From assembly GCA_003353825.1 (NCBI GenBank), contig PIVW01000033.1, forward strand, positions 1 to 22,248: a stretch of 22,248 bases of DNA, written 5' to 3'. This stretch comes from Chloroflexota bacterium. Lineage in GTDB: Bacteria; Chloroflexota; Anaerolineae; J102. Each line of letters starts with the position of its first letter. Positions within the stretch are counted from its first letter, which is position 1. The position numbers and the translations under genes are program-made. Positions 6,852-15,830 of the stretch are shown here, in pieces. Below the pieces are notes generated by a model. It made no database searches. It was not told where the DNA came from and saw nothing but the letters and a program-made list of their open reading frames with translations.

Positions 6852-9800
6852 ATGAAAAAAGGAACATTCCGGTTTGTCACTATAGTTTCCCTGATTGCGG
6901 TCTGTTTGCTCGCCGCATGCTCGGGCCCATCCCAGACGCCTGAACAGATCGATTTTTCAGATACGCACATTGAAGTCGTTGTGGATGGTTTGTTGGCTCC
7001 TATCGGTATGGCACTCATGCCCGATGGAGGACTGCTTGTCGCAGAAGATGGCACCGGTCAGCGGGATGACAGCGCCGGCATCAGTTTGATCACAGCGGAG
7101 GGTGCCGCGGGCCGCCTTATTTCGGGATTTCCCAGCACATTGGATTCGGGAGATCTGGCAGGTTCACCCCTGGTAGCTTTGGCTCCGGCAGGGGACAAAC
7201 TCTACATTGGCAATTTCGCTCAAGGTCACCTCTGGACCCTGCCCTTGTCTGGTGAGGAGCGGATTAACGGATTTTCGCTACCTGAGGCGCCACTCAGCCC
7301 CGAGGATCTAATACCGGCCATGCTCCCCCTGAACCGTGTCAAGGTGATGAACCCCTTTGATATCGCCTTCGATCCGCAGGGCATACCGGTGGTCACTGAT
7401 GCGACCGGGGATGGCGTCGCCATGGAAACGGTCGATGGCAAGACTCGCTTTATTCATCGCTTCGCCCGCTTGCCTGATCCCAGATATGATGACCAAAAGA
7501 TCACGGTTTCGCCGGTACCGACGGGCATCGCTTTCATCGACGGCGAGTACTGGGTGACTTTGACGGGTGGTTGCCCCTATCCCCCGGGTGCAGGCAGGCT
7601 GGTCGCCATCGACGGAGAGCGGAACGAACGTCTTATCTTAAGCGGACTCAACATGCCAATTGATGTTGCCCAGGGAGCGGATGGCACTATCTGGGTGTTG
7701 GAATTCGCCACCTTTCCGCCCGATGCCGCCTGTTTCACTGAGGCAAATTACCAGGCCGAAACCGGGCGTCTCAGCCGCTTACTAGCCGATCGCTCCCTTG
7801 AACCGGTCTTGGAAAACCTGAATTTCCCTGGGTCGGTACTGCCCCTGCCCGACGGTAGTCTTTATCTGACCGAGGTGTTTCCTGGCCGCGTATTGCATGT
7901 CACATTTGGGGATCGGCCAATAGATACAAGTGATGCTTCCCCCCAGATCGAAAGCCAGATCGAGGGGTTTACTAGCGAGCGTCTGCTGCATCCTGATTAC
8001 GATACCGCCTTAAAAGAGGTCATCGCAGCGCAAGGGCTCAGACCAAATCCGGGTGCAGAACAAAGGGAGGGGGAGACGGCAGTGGCCGAGTTAGGTCAGG
8101 CGCTCTTTTTTGATCCGATCCTATCCGGTGACAAGAACATCTCCTGTGGCACCTGCCATCATCCCCTGCTGGCAGGCGGCGATGGCCGCGTGCTGCCCAT
8201 CGGCAATGGCGGCAGCGGGATAGGCCCAGAGCGTGACTTCGTGGAGCGAATCAACTTGGCCGCTGAAGCCAGCGAACCCCGGCGTCTGGAAGCGACAACC
8301 GATCCCGTGACCGGCCTGGCGAGCGTGCCCAACCCTTTTGCCGGACAATTCGTGCCCCGCAACTCGCAGACCATCATCAATGCCGCCCTCTATCCGACCC
8401 AATTTTGGGATAGTCGTGTGGAGCAGATGCCCGACGGTAGCGTCCGTACTCAAGAAGATGAGATAGACGCGCTTGGCCTGACCGATCCATTGGTCGTGCA
8501 GGCGCTTTTCCCCCTCACCAGCGTACATGAGATGGCAGGGGCCAGCTTGGGCGATCTGGCGCCACAAACCATCCGTACGATCCTGCTTGAGCGCTTGCTA
8601 AATAGTCCGGTCTATGTCGAAGGATTTCAAGCAGCGTTTGGGGAAGGAAGTGAGGCGACGGTTACCTTGCCGCGCCTTGCGCAGGCTATCGCTGCTTTCG
8701 AACGCCGCTGGATATTCACCGCTGCACCTTGGGATAGCTATTTAGCTGGGGATTCAGAGGCGCTGACAGAGCGACAGAAGCAGGGCGCTTTGCTATTTTT
8801 CGGTCAGATCGATCCCGCAGTTAATTGCGCCTTCTGTCATAGCGGAGACCTCTTTAGTGATTTTCAGCACCACAACATCCTGGCGCCGCAACTGGGACCG
8901 GGTAAAGGCCACGATTACAGCGGACGCGAGGATTGGGGATGGGGGGGCGTCACCTTCGATCTGCGAGATCGCTATGCATTTCGTACGCCTTCTCTTCGCA
9001 ATGTAGATCTGACCGCTCCCTATTTCCACGACGGCGCTTATCCTACCCTCGAAGCCGTTATCCGCCACCATGCCGACATTCGAACCGGCATCGACCATTA
9101 CGACCCCACCGCCAACGGCATCCCCGCCGCCCTCTACAGTAGCCTGCGCCCATCCCAACCCGAAAAGCAAGGATACAACGCCGCGCCCACCCTGCGATAT
9201 GGCCTCCCCCTCAGCGACGAAGACATCGCCGATCTAATTGTCTTCCTCGCTGCCCTCACCGACCCCGCTGCCCGAGATCTCAGCCAATTCTCGCCCGAAT
9301 CAGTTCCTTCCGGCCTCCCCCTCGACCCCCCACCTGTTACCCGACCGACTCCAGTTCAAAGTTTCCAATCCTCAACCCCCAGTTCACAATCCCCAACCCC
9401 CAATTCCCAACCGCACACCCTCAACTTCAGCAACATCGCTCCTGAGGCCGGCCTCAACTTCCGGCACGGCGCCTTCCGAACAGCTATCTTCGAAGACCCT
9501 GCCGCGGCCATGAGTGGTGGTCTTTGCTGGCTGGACTACGACAATGATGGCTGGCTCGACCTCTATCTGGTCAACAGCCATGCTGAGGAGGAAGTAGATT
9601 ACTGGCAAGATCATGGCGGTCTGCCCCACAACGCCTTGTATCACAATGAGCAGGGCCAATTTGTAGACGTAAGCGCTGAGACGGAAACCGATATCGCACT
9701 GCGTGGCAATGGTTGCCTGGCTGCAGATCTGAACGAGGACGGCTGGACAGACATGTTCATCACCGCCGACGGCCCCAACGCCTTGTTGTGGAATAATGGT

Positions 9801-11030
9801 GACGGCACCTTTAGTGAAGGCGCCACTGCCGCGGGACTGGATTCGCCCGAGTGGAACAGCGCCGCAGTGGCGGGCGATCTCAATGGCGATGGCCTGCTGG
9901 ATATCTTTGTAGCGTCTTTTATCGATCTGGAAAAGAAAGTGCCCAAACCCGCCGGTCTTTTTCCGCAGGATTATTATGGTTTGCCGGATCGGTTATTTAT
10001 AAATCAAAAGGCAAAAGGCAAAGGGCAAAAACCAATTTTCAGCGAGGCGGCTTTTGAGGCCGGGCTTGCTAGAGAGGAGCGGGGATTGGGGGCGTTGTTG
10101 AGTGATTTCGATAACGACGGCGATCTGGATCTGTATATCGCCAATGACGGCCATCCCAATCGTATGTATGCCAACGAACCCTGGCTGGGCGGCATCGAGG
10201 CCGATCCGGAAGGACTGGGTTTTCGTTTTATCGATCTGACCGAAACCGCTCAGGTGGGGGATGCAGGCAGCGGTATGGGTGTGGCCGGTGGTGATTATGA
10301 TGGTGATGGCTTTATCGACCTGCTCGTCACCAACTGGGAACGGGAACTCAATGCACTCTACCGCAACGAAACCGCTGTCGGAGGCGATCCGACCTTCCAG
10401 TACAGCACCTACCGCATCGGCATGATGGGACTGGGCAACAATCAAACCGGCTGGGGCACGGCCTGGGCTGATTTCGACCACGATACCGACCCCGATCTGA
10501 TCATCGCAAACGGGCGGGTGCCGATCACCAACCTGGAGAGCGACCGGCAACTGGTTCGTTTTTATGCCAATCGCAGTTGGAATGCCGACGGCAGCCAAGG
10601 GCCTGGCGGACAGTTCTTTGATTTTAGCCAACAGGTGGGGTTAAAGGATGTGGGGCCGATCCTCGCCCGCGGCAGCGCCGTCGCCGATTACGATAATGAC
10701 GGCGATCTCGATATCGCTATCAACGCCATTGCTGGCGACGTCGTGCTGTTGCAGAGCGATGGTGTCACCGCCAACTGGCTGGAGATCGATTTGGCCGGGA
10801 TGCGGCCAGGCGCTCGTGTTGAGATAGAGCTGGCGGATGGTCGTGTTCTTGTGGGCGAGGTCTCTGCCGGTAGCAGTTATCTGGCTACAGAAGACCCACG
10901 CCTGCATTTCGGTCTCGGCGCCTATAAATCTGTGCCAACATTGAACGTGCGTTGGCCGGATAAGCAAGTGACGACTATCGAGAACGTCTCTGCCAACCAG
11001 ATCGTGAAAATCAACCCGCCGGCAGACTGA
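6852..11030 (+). CDS. Giant lipoprotein: beta-propeller, di-heme peroxidase, FG-GAP, ASPIC/UnbV
   Basis: About 1392 residues, predicted surface-anchored. A signal peptide ends in lipobox LAAC (Cys23). Residues 33-370 resemble a ScyD/ScyE- or sugar-dehydrogenase-type propeller (repeated GMALMPDG, PVPTGIAFIDG, PLPDGSLYLTE). Residues 395-825 form a MauG/cytochrome c peroxidase-type domain with two heme-binding motifs, CGTCH at 432-436 and CAFCH at 659-663, plus FRTPSLRNVDLTAPYFHDG. A Ser/Thr/Pro linker at 829-856 leads to seven FG-GAP units with Ca-binding loops such as DYDNDGWLD (from residue 895) and DFDNDGDLD; one unit (DFDHDTDPD) is degenerate. Residues 1308-1392 are an ASPIC/UnbV domain. 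ATG 6852 is chosen because it gives a proper signal peptide; the upstream in-frame ATG at 6822 lies inside repeat copy B. A weak ribosome site precedes it. Such peroxidases oxidise or modify substrates outside the membrane; the substrate here is unknown. Confidence 0.85.
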   Translation: MKKGTFRFVTIVSLIAVCLLAACSGPSQTPEQIDFSDTHIEVVVDGLLAPIGMALMPDGGLLVAEDGTGQRDDSAGISLITAEGAAGRLISGFPSTLDSGDLAGSPLVALAPAGDKLYIGNFAQGHLWTLPLSGEERINGFSLPEAPLSPEDLIPAMLPLNRVKVMNPFDIAFDPQGIPVVTDATGDGVAMETVDGKTRFIHRFARLPDPRYDDQKITVSPVPTGIAFIDGEYWVTLTGGCPYPPGAGRLVAIDGERNERLILSGLNMPIDVAQGADGTIWVLEFATFPPDAACFTEANYQAETGRLSRLLADRSLEPVLENLNFPGSVLPLPDGSLYLTEVFPGRVLHVTFGDRPIDTSDASPQIESQIEGFTSERLLHPDYDTALKEVIAAQGLRPNPGAEQREGETAVAELGQALFFDPILSGDKNISCGTCHHPLLAGGDGRVLPIGNGGSGIGPERDFVERINLAAEASEPRRLEATTDPVTGLASVPNPFAGQFVPRNSQTIINAALYPTQFWDSRVEQMPDGSVRTQEDEIDALGLTDPLVVQALFPLTSVHEMAGASLGDLAPQTIRTILLERLLNSPVYVEGFQAAFGEGSEATVTLPRLAQAIAAFERRWIFTAAPWDSYLAGDSEALTERQKQGALLFFGQIDPAVNCAFCHSGDLFSDFQHHNILAPQLGPGKGHDYSGREDWGWGGVTFDLRDRYAFRTPSLRNVDLTAPYFHDGAYPTLEAVIRHHADIRTGIDHYDPTANGIPAALYSSLRPSQPEKQGYNAAPTLRYGLPLSDEDIADLIVFLAALTDPAARDLSQFSPESVPSGLPLDPPPVTRPTPVQSFQSSTPSSQSPTPNSQPHTLNFSNIAPEAGLNFRHGAFRTAIFEDPAAAMSGGLCWLDYDNDGWLDLYLVNSHAEEEVDYWQDHGGLPHNALYHNEQGQFVDVSAETETDIALRGNGCLAADLNEDGWTDMFITADGPNALLWNNGDGTFSEGATAAGLDSPEWNSAAVAGDLNGDGLLDIFVASFIDLEKKVPKPAGLFPQDYYGLPDRLFINQKAKGKGQKPIFSEAAFEAGLAREERGLGALLSDFDNDGDLDLYIANDGHPNRMYANEPWLGGIEADPEGLGFRFIDLTETAQVGDAGSGMGVAGGDYDGDGFIDLLVTNWERELNALYRNETAVGGDPTFQYSTYRIGMMGLGNNQTGWGTAWADFDHDTDPDLIIANGRVPITNLESDRQLVRFYANRSWNADGSQGPGGQFFDFSQQVGLKDVGPILARGSAVADYDNDGDLDIAINAIAGDVVLLQSDGVTANWLEIDLAGMRPGARVEIELADGRVLVGEVSAGSSYLATEDPRLHFGLGAYKSVPTLNVRWPDKQVTTIENVSANQIVKINPPAD
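9352..9416. repeat. CAACCCCC-type low-complexity repeat in the linker of the fusion gene
   Basis: Degenerate short tandem units around CAATCCCCAACCCCCA alternate with AGTTC/AATTC. They encode the Ser/Pro/Gln-rich linker between the di-heme and FG-GAP parts. The base composition (C and A only over long runs) is unlike the surrounding coding sequence. Confidence 0.6.
10006..10031. repeat. Heptamer tandem repeat (AAAGGCA) inside the fusion gene
   Basis: About three units of the 7-base motif AAAGGCA, one changed to AAGGGCA. They add a lysine/glycine insert (QKAKGKGQK) into an FG-GAP loop where family members usually carry a short Asn-Asn-Gly-Asp-Gly turn. The frame is kept. Confidence 0.6.
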
Positions 11031-11113
11031 TTGACTCAAAACCAGCGGTCGTCGTTAGTAATGCCGCGCAACGGGATACTTTCGCCACACCGTATTAGCA
11101 AGGAGCCAAGTGT

Positions 11114-12505
11114 ATGAGCGAGACTTTAGTTCGGGGTATGCTAACTTTGGAAGCGTTAGAGGAGGAAGTGCGAGCGGGTACTATCGAAACGGTAGTAGCA
11201 GTGTTCGCCGATCTCTATGGCCGCTTGATGGGCAAGCGCATCACCGCTGAGTTTTTCCTCGACCAAACCGTCCACTCTGGCATGCATGCCTGCAATTACC
11301 TGTTCACTGTCGATATGGAGATGGAACCCGTGCCAGGTTACAGTTACGCCAACTGGGAACTGGGCTATGGAGATTTCCATTGCATCCCTGATTTGAGCAC
11401 CCTGCGCAAGGCGACCTGGATGGATAAATCTGCTGTCGTTGTCTGTGACGTGCACGATGAGAAGTCTCATGACCTGGACCCTATTGCCCCTCGGAACATC
11501 CTTCGCCGTCAGATCGTGCTGGCGCAGGATATGGGTTATTGGGCCCTGGGTAGTTCCGAGCTAGAGTATTATATCTTCGACCAGACCTATGGTGAGGCCC
11601 GCACAGCTCACTATCACGACCTGAAAACCTTCGGCGCCTACATCGAGGACTATCATATCTTACAAGGCAGCCGAGAAGAGGTACTCAATGCCGCCGCTCG
11701 AAAGCACCTATCTCTGAGCGGGATTGCGGTCGAGTTCAGTAAGGGCGAGTGGGGCCCAGGCCAACATGAACTCAACATCCGCTACGCCGATCTGCTGGCG
11801 ATGGCCGACCGCCACCTCTTGTACAAGCAATGCTTCAAAGACCTGGCTGACCAGCTTGGCCTGGCCGTTACCTTCATGGCCAAGTATCACGAGGCGCTGG
11901 CCGGGTCCAGTTGTCACATGCACGTCAGCTTGTGGGACGAAAGGGTTGAGACCAACCTCTTTGCTGGGGATTCGGCGTTCGGTCCGGTACGATGTTCGGA
12001 TGTTTTTCGCTGGTTCCTGGGCGGTTGGATGGCTCACGCTCGCGAGCTCATGGTTTTTTACGCACCTACCGTCAATGCCTATAAGCGCTACAAGGCCGGC
12101 TCCTGGGCGCCTACCGGCATCGCCTGGAGCTACGACAATCGTACCGCTGGATTTCGGGTGATCGGCCAAGACAGTTCGCTGCGCATCGAGTCGCGCATAC
12201 CCGGTGCCGATGTCAATCCCTATCTGGGTTATGCTGCCATTCTTGCTTCCGGCCTCGATGGCATTCGCAAGCAGATCGAGCCGCCCGATATCTTTGTCGG
12301 CGATGTCTATGCTGCTGCGGAACTCCCCCATGTGCCCCGCACGCTGGCTGAGGCGATCGTCGAGTTCGAAGAGAGTGAATTCGCCCGAGATGCGTTTGGC
12401 GAAGCGGTGTTCGAACACTATCTACATTTCTTCAAGTCCGAACAGGTTGCATTCGACAACGCCGTCACCGACTGGGAAAGAAAGCGTTATTTTGAGCAGA
12501 TTTGA
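11114..12505 (+). CDS. Glutamine-synthetase-like ligase, possible gamma-glutamylamide synthetase
   Basis: A 463-residue GS-superfamily enzyme. Catalytic signatures are present: metal ligands Glu149 and Glu151 in SELEYY, Glu207, Glu219 in GPGQHE, His268/His270 in SSCHMHVSLW, the ATP/glutamate segment NAYKRYKAGSWAPTGIAWS (321-339), and Glu359/Arg361 in RIESRIPGADVNPYLG. The N-terminal domain lacks the DGSS loop whose Asp binds ammonium in true glutamine synthetases; the region reads VHSGMHACNYLFTVDMEMEP. No adenylylation-site tyrosine motif is evident. These features favour ligation of glutamate, or another acid, to an amine other than ammonia, as in PuuA and GlnA3-type enzymes; that is inference. 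AAGGAG at 11100-11105 fixes the start. An SDR gene follows 52 bases later, and HyuA/HyuB amide-ring hydrolases are downstream. Confidence 0.82.
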   Translation: MSETLVRGMLTLEALEEEVRAGTIETVVAVFADLYGRLMGKRITAEFFLDQTVHSGMHACNYLFTVDMEMEPVPGYSYANWELGYGDFHCIPDLSTLRKATWMDKSAVVVCDVHDEKSHDLDPIAPRNILRRQIVLAQDMGYWALGSSELEYYIFDQTYGEARTAHYHDLKTFGAYIEDYHILQGSREEVLNAAARKHLSLSGIAVEFSKGEWGPGQHELNIRYADLLAMADRHLLYKQCFKDLADQLGLAVTFMAKYHEALAGSSCHMHVSLWDERVETNLFAGDSAFGPVRCSDVFRWFLGGWMAHARELMVFYAPTVNAYKRYKAGSWAPTGIAWSYDNRTAGFRVIGQDSSLRIESRIPGADVNPYLGYAAILASGLDGIRKQIEPPDIFVGDVYAAAELPHVPRTLAEAIVEFEESEFARDAFGEAVFEHYLHFFKSEQVAFDNAVTDWERKRYFEQI

Positions 12506-12557
12506 GCGTATTGCCTATTGCGCCTGATCTGGTCACAAGGTTCTATTGGAGAAACTC

Positions 12558-13331
12558 ATGCGTTTAAAAAACAAAGTCGCCCTCATTACCGGCGCCAGCA
12601 GCGGTATCGGGCGGGAAACTGCCCTATTATTTGCACAGGAAGGCGCGCAGGTCGTCGCCGTCGATCTCGATGATGAGGGTGGCGCCGAGACCATCGCTCT
12701 AGTCCTGGCCGGCGGTGGTGTCGCGACCTACGTCCATGCTGATGTATCGAACGCTGCGCACTGTGAGGGAATGGTGCGGACCGCCGAAGAAACCTACGGC
12801 CACCTTGATATCCTCTTCAACAATGCGGGCATCATGCACAGCGAGGATGGCGACGCCGTGCTTACGTCAGAAGATGTGTGGGATTTGACGATGGCTGTCA
12901 ATGCCAAAGGTGTTTTCCTTGGCTGTAAATTCGGCATTCCGGCCTTGCGCCGCGCCGGAGGGGGATCCATCATCAACACTGCCTCCTTTGTCGCCCAAGT
13001 GGGAGCCGCTACACCTCAGATCGCCTACACGGCTAGCAAAGGCGCCGTGTTATCCCTTACGCGGGAACTGGCCGTCGTCCATGCCCGCGAGAATATTCGG
13101 GTCAACGCCCTCTGTCCGGGTCCACTCCACACCGAACTTTTAATGAAGTTTCTCGATACCGATGCCAAGAAACAGCGGCGGCTCGTCCACATCCCCGTTG
13201 GGCGCTTTGGTCAGGCAAAGGAGATGGCACAGGCTGCCCTATATCTGGCATCTGACGAGTCTAGCTTTGTGACCGGAGCAACTTTTAATGTGGACGGCGG
13301 CATCACAGCAGCTTATGTCACGCCAGAATAG
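12558..13331 (+). CDS. Classical short-chain dehydrogenase/reductase
   Basis: A 257-residue NAD(P)(H)-dependent SDR, cytosolic. The cofactor loop TGASSGIG is at residues 11-18. Asp in VAVDLDD follows the second beta strand and favours NAD(H). NNAG stabilises the central sheet. Catalytic Ser143 lies in NTASF, and Tyr157/Lys161 lie in YTASK. The post-catalytic PGPLHT and the C-terminal VTGATFNVDGG are typical. ATG 12558 is chosen over the in-frame TTG at 12546 because GGAG at 12548-12551 sits just upstream and family members start at this point. It probably shares a transcript with the GS-like gene. The substrate is an alcohol or ketone of the same pathway; it cannot be named. Confidence 0.88.
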   Translation: MRLKNKVALITGASSGIGRETALLFAQEGAQVVAVDLDDEGGAETIALVLAGGGVATYVHADVSNAAHCEGMVRTAEETYGHLDILFNNAGIMHSEDGDAVLTSEDVWDLTMAVNAKGVFLGCKFGIPALRRAGGGSIINTASFVAQVGAATPQIAYTASKGAVLSLTRELAVVHARENIRVNALCPGPLHTELLMKFLDTDAKKQRRLVHIPVGRFGQAKEMAQAALYLASDESSFVTGATFNVDGGITAAYVTPE

Positions 13332-13465
13332 TCTTTGGTACAGGGGCTTAAAATCTCGCCTCGACATAGTAGGGATTGGACCACAACAAATACTGCCACA
13401 ACATGGATAGCCTCCAAAAAGTAACCTACAGCATGTAGTAGTTAGAAAGAAACGCTTCACTGCGG

Positions 13466-14394
13466 GTGGCCGAAACGAAGACCATCCCCGAAGAAGTTCT
13501 GAGCGTTGCCGATGATGTCACCGTATTGAGGGATGGCCAGTGGATTCAGACCACAGCTGCAGTAGATGAAACGCCCGATACGCTGGTCATGGCCATGCTA
13601 GGCCGTGCTATGTCTTTGACTTTTCCAGCCAAGAAATATCCTAAACCGCATGCTGATGTGGTCGTTGCCGTAAAGAACCTGGCGAAAACGGGGACTATCC
13701 ACGATGTTTCCTTCGAGATTCGGGCAGGGGAGATCGTCGGTCTGGCGGGTCTGGTAGGCAGTGGAAGAACAGCGGTGGCCAAGTCGATTTTCGGAGCTGA
13801 GAAGCGAACCCGTGGTACTATCATGGTCGATGACGTCCAGCAACAGATTGGCTCCCCAACCGATGCCGTTCGCGTCGGTATCGCCCTGCTTCCTGAAAGC
13901 AGAAAAAGGAAGGCCTGTTGCTCAACCTGCCCATACGCCCCAACGTTACATTGCCGCATTTGCATGCAGTCAGCCATGGATCCTTTGTGCAAAAGAAACA
14001 GGAAACCGCAGAGACGGCGCTACTGCTACAACAACTGGATGTCAGGCCACCTGAGCCAGAGAAACGCGTTGACAGCCTCTCCGGTGGAAACCAGCAAAAG
14101 GTCCTTTTCAGTAAATGGCTTTTCCGCAAACCCAAGCTACTGATAGCAGACGAACCTACCCATGGTGTAGATGTCGGGGCCAAAAGGGCCATTTACGAAC
14201 TGATTACAGAACTTGCGGCTCAAGGTATGGGCATTCTCCTGATTTCCTCGGAACTGGAGGAGATTCTGGGCCTGGCGCATCGTGTTCTGGTTATGCGGCA
14301 GGGAAACATCGTGGCGGAATTCGAAGAGGATTTGGCGAATGGACGCATGTTATCCGAAGATGAAATCATGCATGCAGCTTTTGCTACCGGGTAA
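13466..14394 (+). pseudogene. Broken RbsA-type sugar ABC ATPase
   Basis: CUT2 ATPases have two ABC domains in about 500 residues. Here the first domain is reduced to its tail (from EEVLSVADDVTVLRDG); its Walker A and signature motifs are missing, with non-coding sequence at 13332-13465 in their place. The second domain is complete but split by a frameshift near 13902-13912. The first frame gives GLVGSGRTAVAKSIFG and LLPESRKRK. The second, from about 13912, continues GLLLNLPIRPNVTL, then LSGGNQQKVLFSKWLF and KLLIADEPTHGVDVG. Adding one base in the A/G-rich run restores the join. In-frame TAG at 13439 prevents upstream extension. The frameshift could be a sequencing or assembly error, but the missing N-terminal two hundred or so residues could not be explained that way. 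Confidence 0.85.
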
Positions 14395-14492
14395 AGTACG
14401 TGGCCAGATATTATCAGGGTGCAGTAGACAGGGAGCGACCGACTCCAAGCCTAATACGGAAGACTGATTGCTGATCCCGGTTTTAACGACCT

Positions 14493-15455
14493 ATGCAGAC
14501 CGAGACCCAAAGCGCTAACATCACCCGAACAGTTTCAAAGCTCTTGCGAGAATATGGTATTCTCCTGGCATTTGCCGCGGTATTCGCCACACTAAGTTTT
14601 CTGGCGCCAGCATTCTTCACAACTAGAAACATGCTCAACGTGCTGGATCAATCCTCACAGGTTGGGCTGATCGCTATCGGAGCAACAATTACCATAATCG
14701 CAGGTGGCTTCGACCTGTCGGCGGGAGCGATCTACGCTTTCTGCGGGGCGGTGGCCGTGTCCATCGCTTTACAAGGGTATCCCATTCTGGGTTTGGCAGC
14801 AGGTATGATGGTCGGATTCATGCTGGGCGCCGCCAACGGTAGCGTAATCGCCGGGTTACGCATCAACTCCTTTGTTGCCACCCTGGCCGCAGGTTTGATG
14901 ATCCGTGGCTTTGCCTTTGTGCTTACAGATGGGCTGCTGCTTCAAGTGGAAGAGCCCATTTTCTCTTTCCTGGGCAGGGGTCGTTTTTTGGGAGCGAAGA
15001 TGCCGGTGTTTTTCTTCTTGGGATTCGCGTTGATCATCGGTCTGCTATTATCACGCACAACGTTTGGACGCTATGTCTATGCCATTGGTGGGAACGAAGA
15101 GGCTGCCTATTTATCGGGCGTACGTGTTAAATTTGTGCGTATGATGACGTTTGCTATCAGTGGTCTGAGCGCCGGCATCGCCGGGGTGATCGCTGCTTCA
15201 CGCATCTCGACTGGCCAGGCGAATGTGGGTACCGGCATCGAGCTTAACGCCATCGCCGCTGTCGTCATCGGCGGTACCAGTATTATGGGAGGCGAGGGTG
15301 CTATCTGGCGGACGCTGGTCGGCGTTCTGCTGCTTCAGCTGATCTCCAATGGATTTAATATTCTAAATGTACCGCCCTTTTACCAGCTTATTTTCCAGGG
15401 GGGCGTGATTATGTTTGCAGTGGCGCTCGACGCGTTACGGCATCGCCAAAGCTGA
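14493..15455 (+). CDS. ABC transporter permease, CUT2 (RbsC) family
   Basis: A 320-residue integral membrane protein of the RbsC/XylH family with about eight to ten hydrophobic helices. Landmarks include TITIIAGGFDLSAGAIYAF near residues 67-85, AANGSVIAGLRINSFVATLA near 110-130, FGRYVYAIGGNEEAAYLSGV, and the C-terminal AIAAVVIGGTSIMGGEGAIWRTLVGVLLL. The gene is intact, although its ATPase partner just upstream is broken and no periplasmic binding protein is in the window. No good ribosome site precedes ATG 14493. It may use an ATPase encoded elsewhere or be a stranded remnant. Substrate is likely a sugar or other small polar solute, unknown here. Confidence 0.85.
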   Translation: MQTETQSANITRTVSKLLREYGILLAFAAVFATLSFLAPAFFTTRNMLNVLDQSSQVGLIAIGATITIIAGGFDLSAGAIYAFCGAVAVSIALQGYPILGLAAGMMVGFMLGAANGSVIAGLRINSFVATLAAGLMIRGFAFVLTDGLLLQVEEPIFSFLGRGRFLGAKMPVFFFLGFALIIGLLLSRTTFGRYVYAIGGNEEAAYLSGVRVKFVRMMTFAISGLSAGIAGVIAASRISTGQANVGTGIELNAIAAVVIGGTSIMGGEGAIWRTLVGVLLLQLISNGFNILNVPPFYQLIFQGGVIMFAVALDALRHRQS

Positions 15456-15479
15456 GACCTTAGGACTAGGAGGTTGCTA

Positions 15480-15830
15480 ATGATACGACTGACCGTGCTT
15501 TATAACCTGAAACCTTATGTTGATGAAGATGAGCTTCTGCATTGGCGCCTGACCGAACATCAGGATGCTAATTCCTCGATAGAGGGTGTCATTCATACTG
15601 ATTTCGCGCGCATCAATGATGCCTGGCCCCCCGGTAGTGAATCGCCTTATCGTTTTATGACCATTCTCGACTGGCCCGACATGGAGAGTTTTCAGAGAGG
15701 CTTTTATGATCCTGAAGTACAAGCCGGGTTGAAAACAAATCTAGAGATGTTGAACGAACCCCTTTTCCTTATCAGTGAGATTATGGCAAGTGTATCAACT
15801 GGCGCAACCGAGGAGGCAGCGCAAACATGA
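15480..15830 (+). CDS. Small EthD/dimeric alpha-beta-barrel-like protein
   Basis: A 116-residue cytosolic protein beginning with a beta strand (RLTVLYNLKP) and containing HWRLTEHQ, a mid-chain DFARI strand, and RFMTILDWPDMESFQRGFYDPEV. This layout resembles the EthD-type ferredoxin-like dimer fold, whose members act as small accessory or ring-processing proteins in catabolic operons. ATG 15480 is chosen over the in-frame TTG 15474 because AGGAGG at 15468-15473 is six bases upstream of ATG. Its end overlaps the HyuA start by four bases (ATGA), so the two are translated together. Its function is not known; the fold call is by pattern only. Confidence 0.65.
   Translation: MIRLTVLYNLKPYVDEDELLHWRLTEHQDANSSIEGVIHTDFARINDAWPPGSESPYRFMTILDWPDMESFQRGFYDPEVQAGLKTNLEMLNEPLFLISEIMASVSTGATEEAAQT

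Noticed and set aside
11031..11062. TTGACT followed by TTAGTAA, considered as a promoter for the GS-like gene
   Set aside because: At 16-18 bases spacing the -10 box matches consensus poorly; too weak to list.
11708..12418. 236-codon minus-strand open frame
   Set aside because: It is a shadow of the glutamine-synthetase-like gene, whose catalytic motifs are all on the plus strand.
13332..13465. Possible coding remnant of the missing first ABC domain
   Set aside because: No Walker A, signature or Walker B motif was recognised here; only a small CTACA/TGTAG hairpin near 13426-13438 was seen.
14395..14492. Gap before the RbsC-type permease checked for a tRNA, promoter or terminator
   Set aside because: No cloverleaf, T-run hairpin or -35/-10 pair was found.
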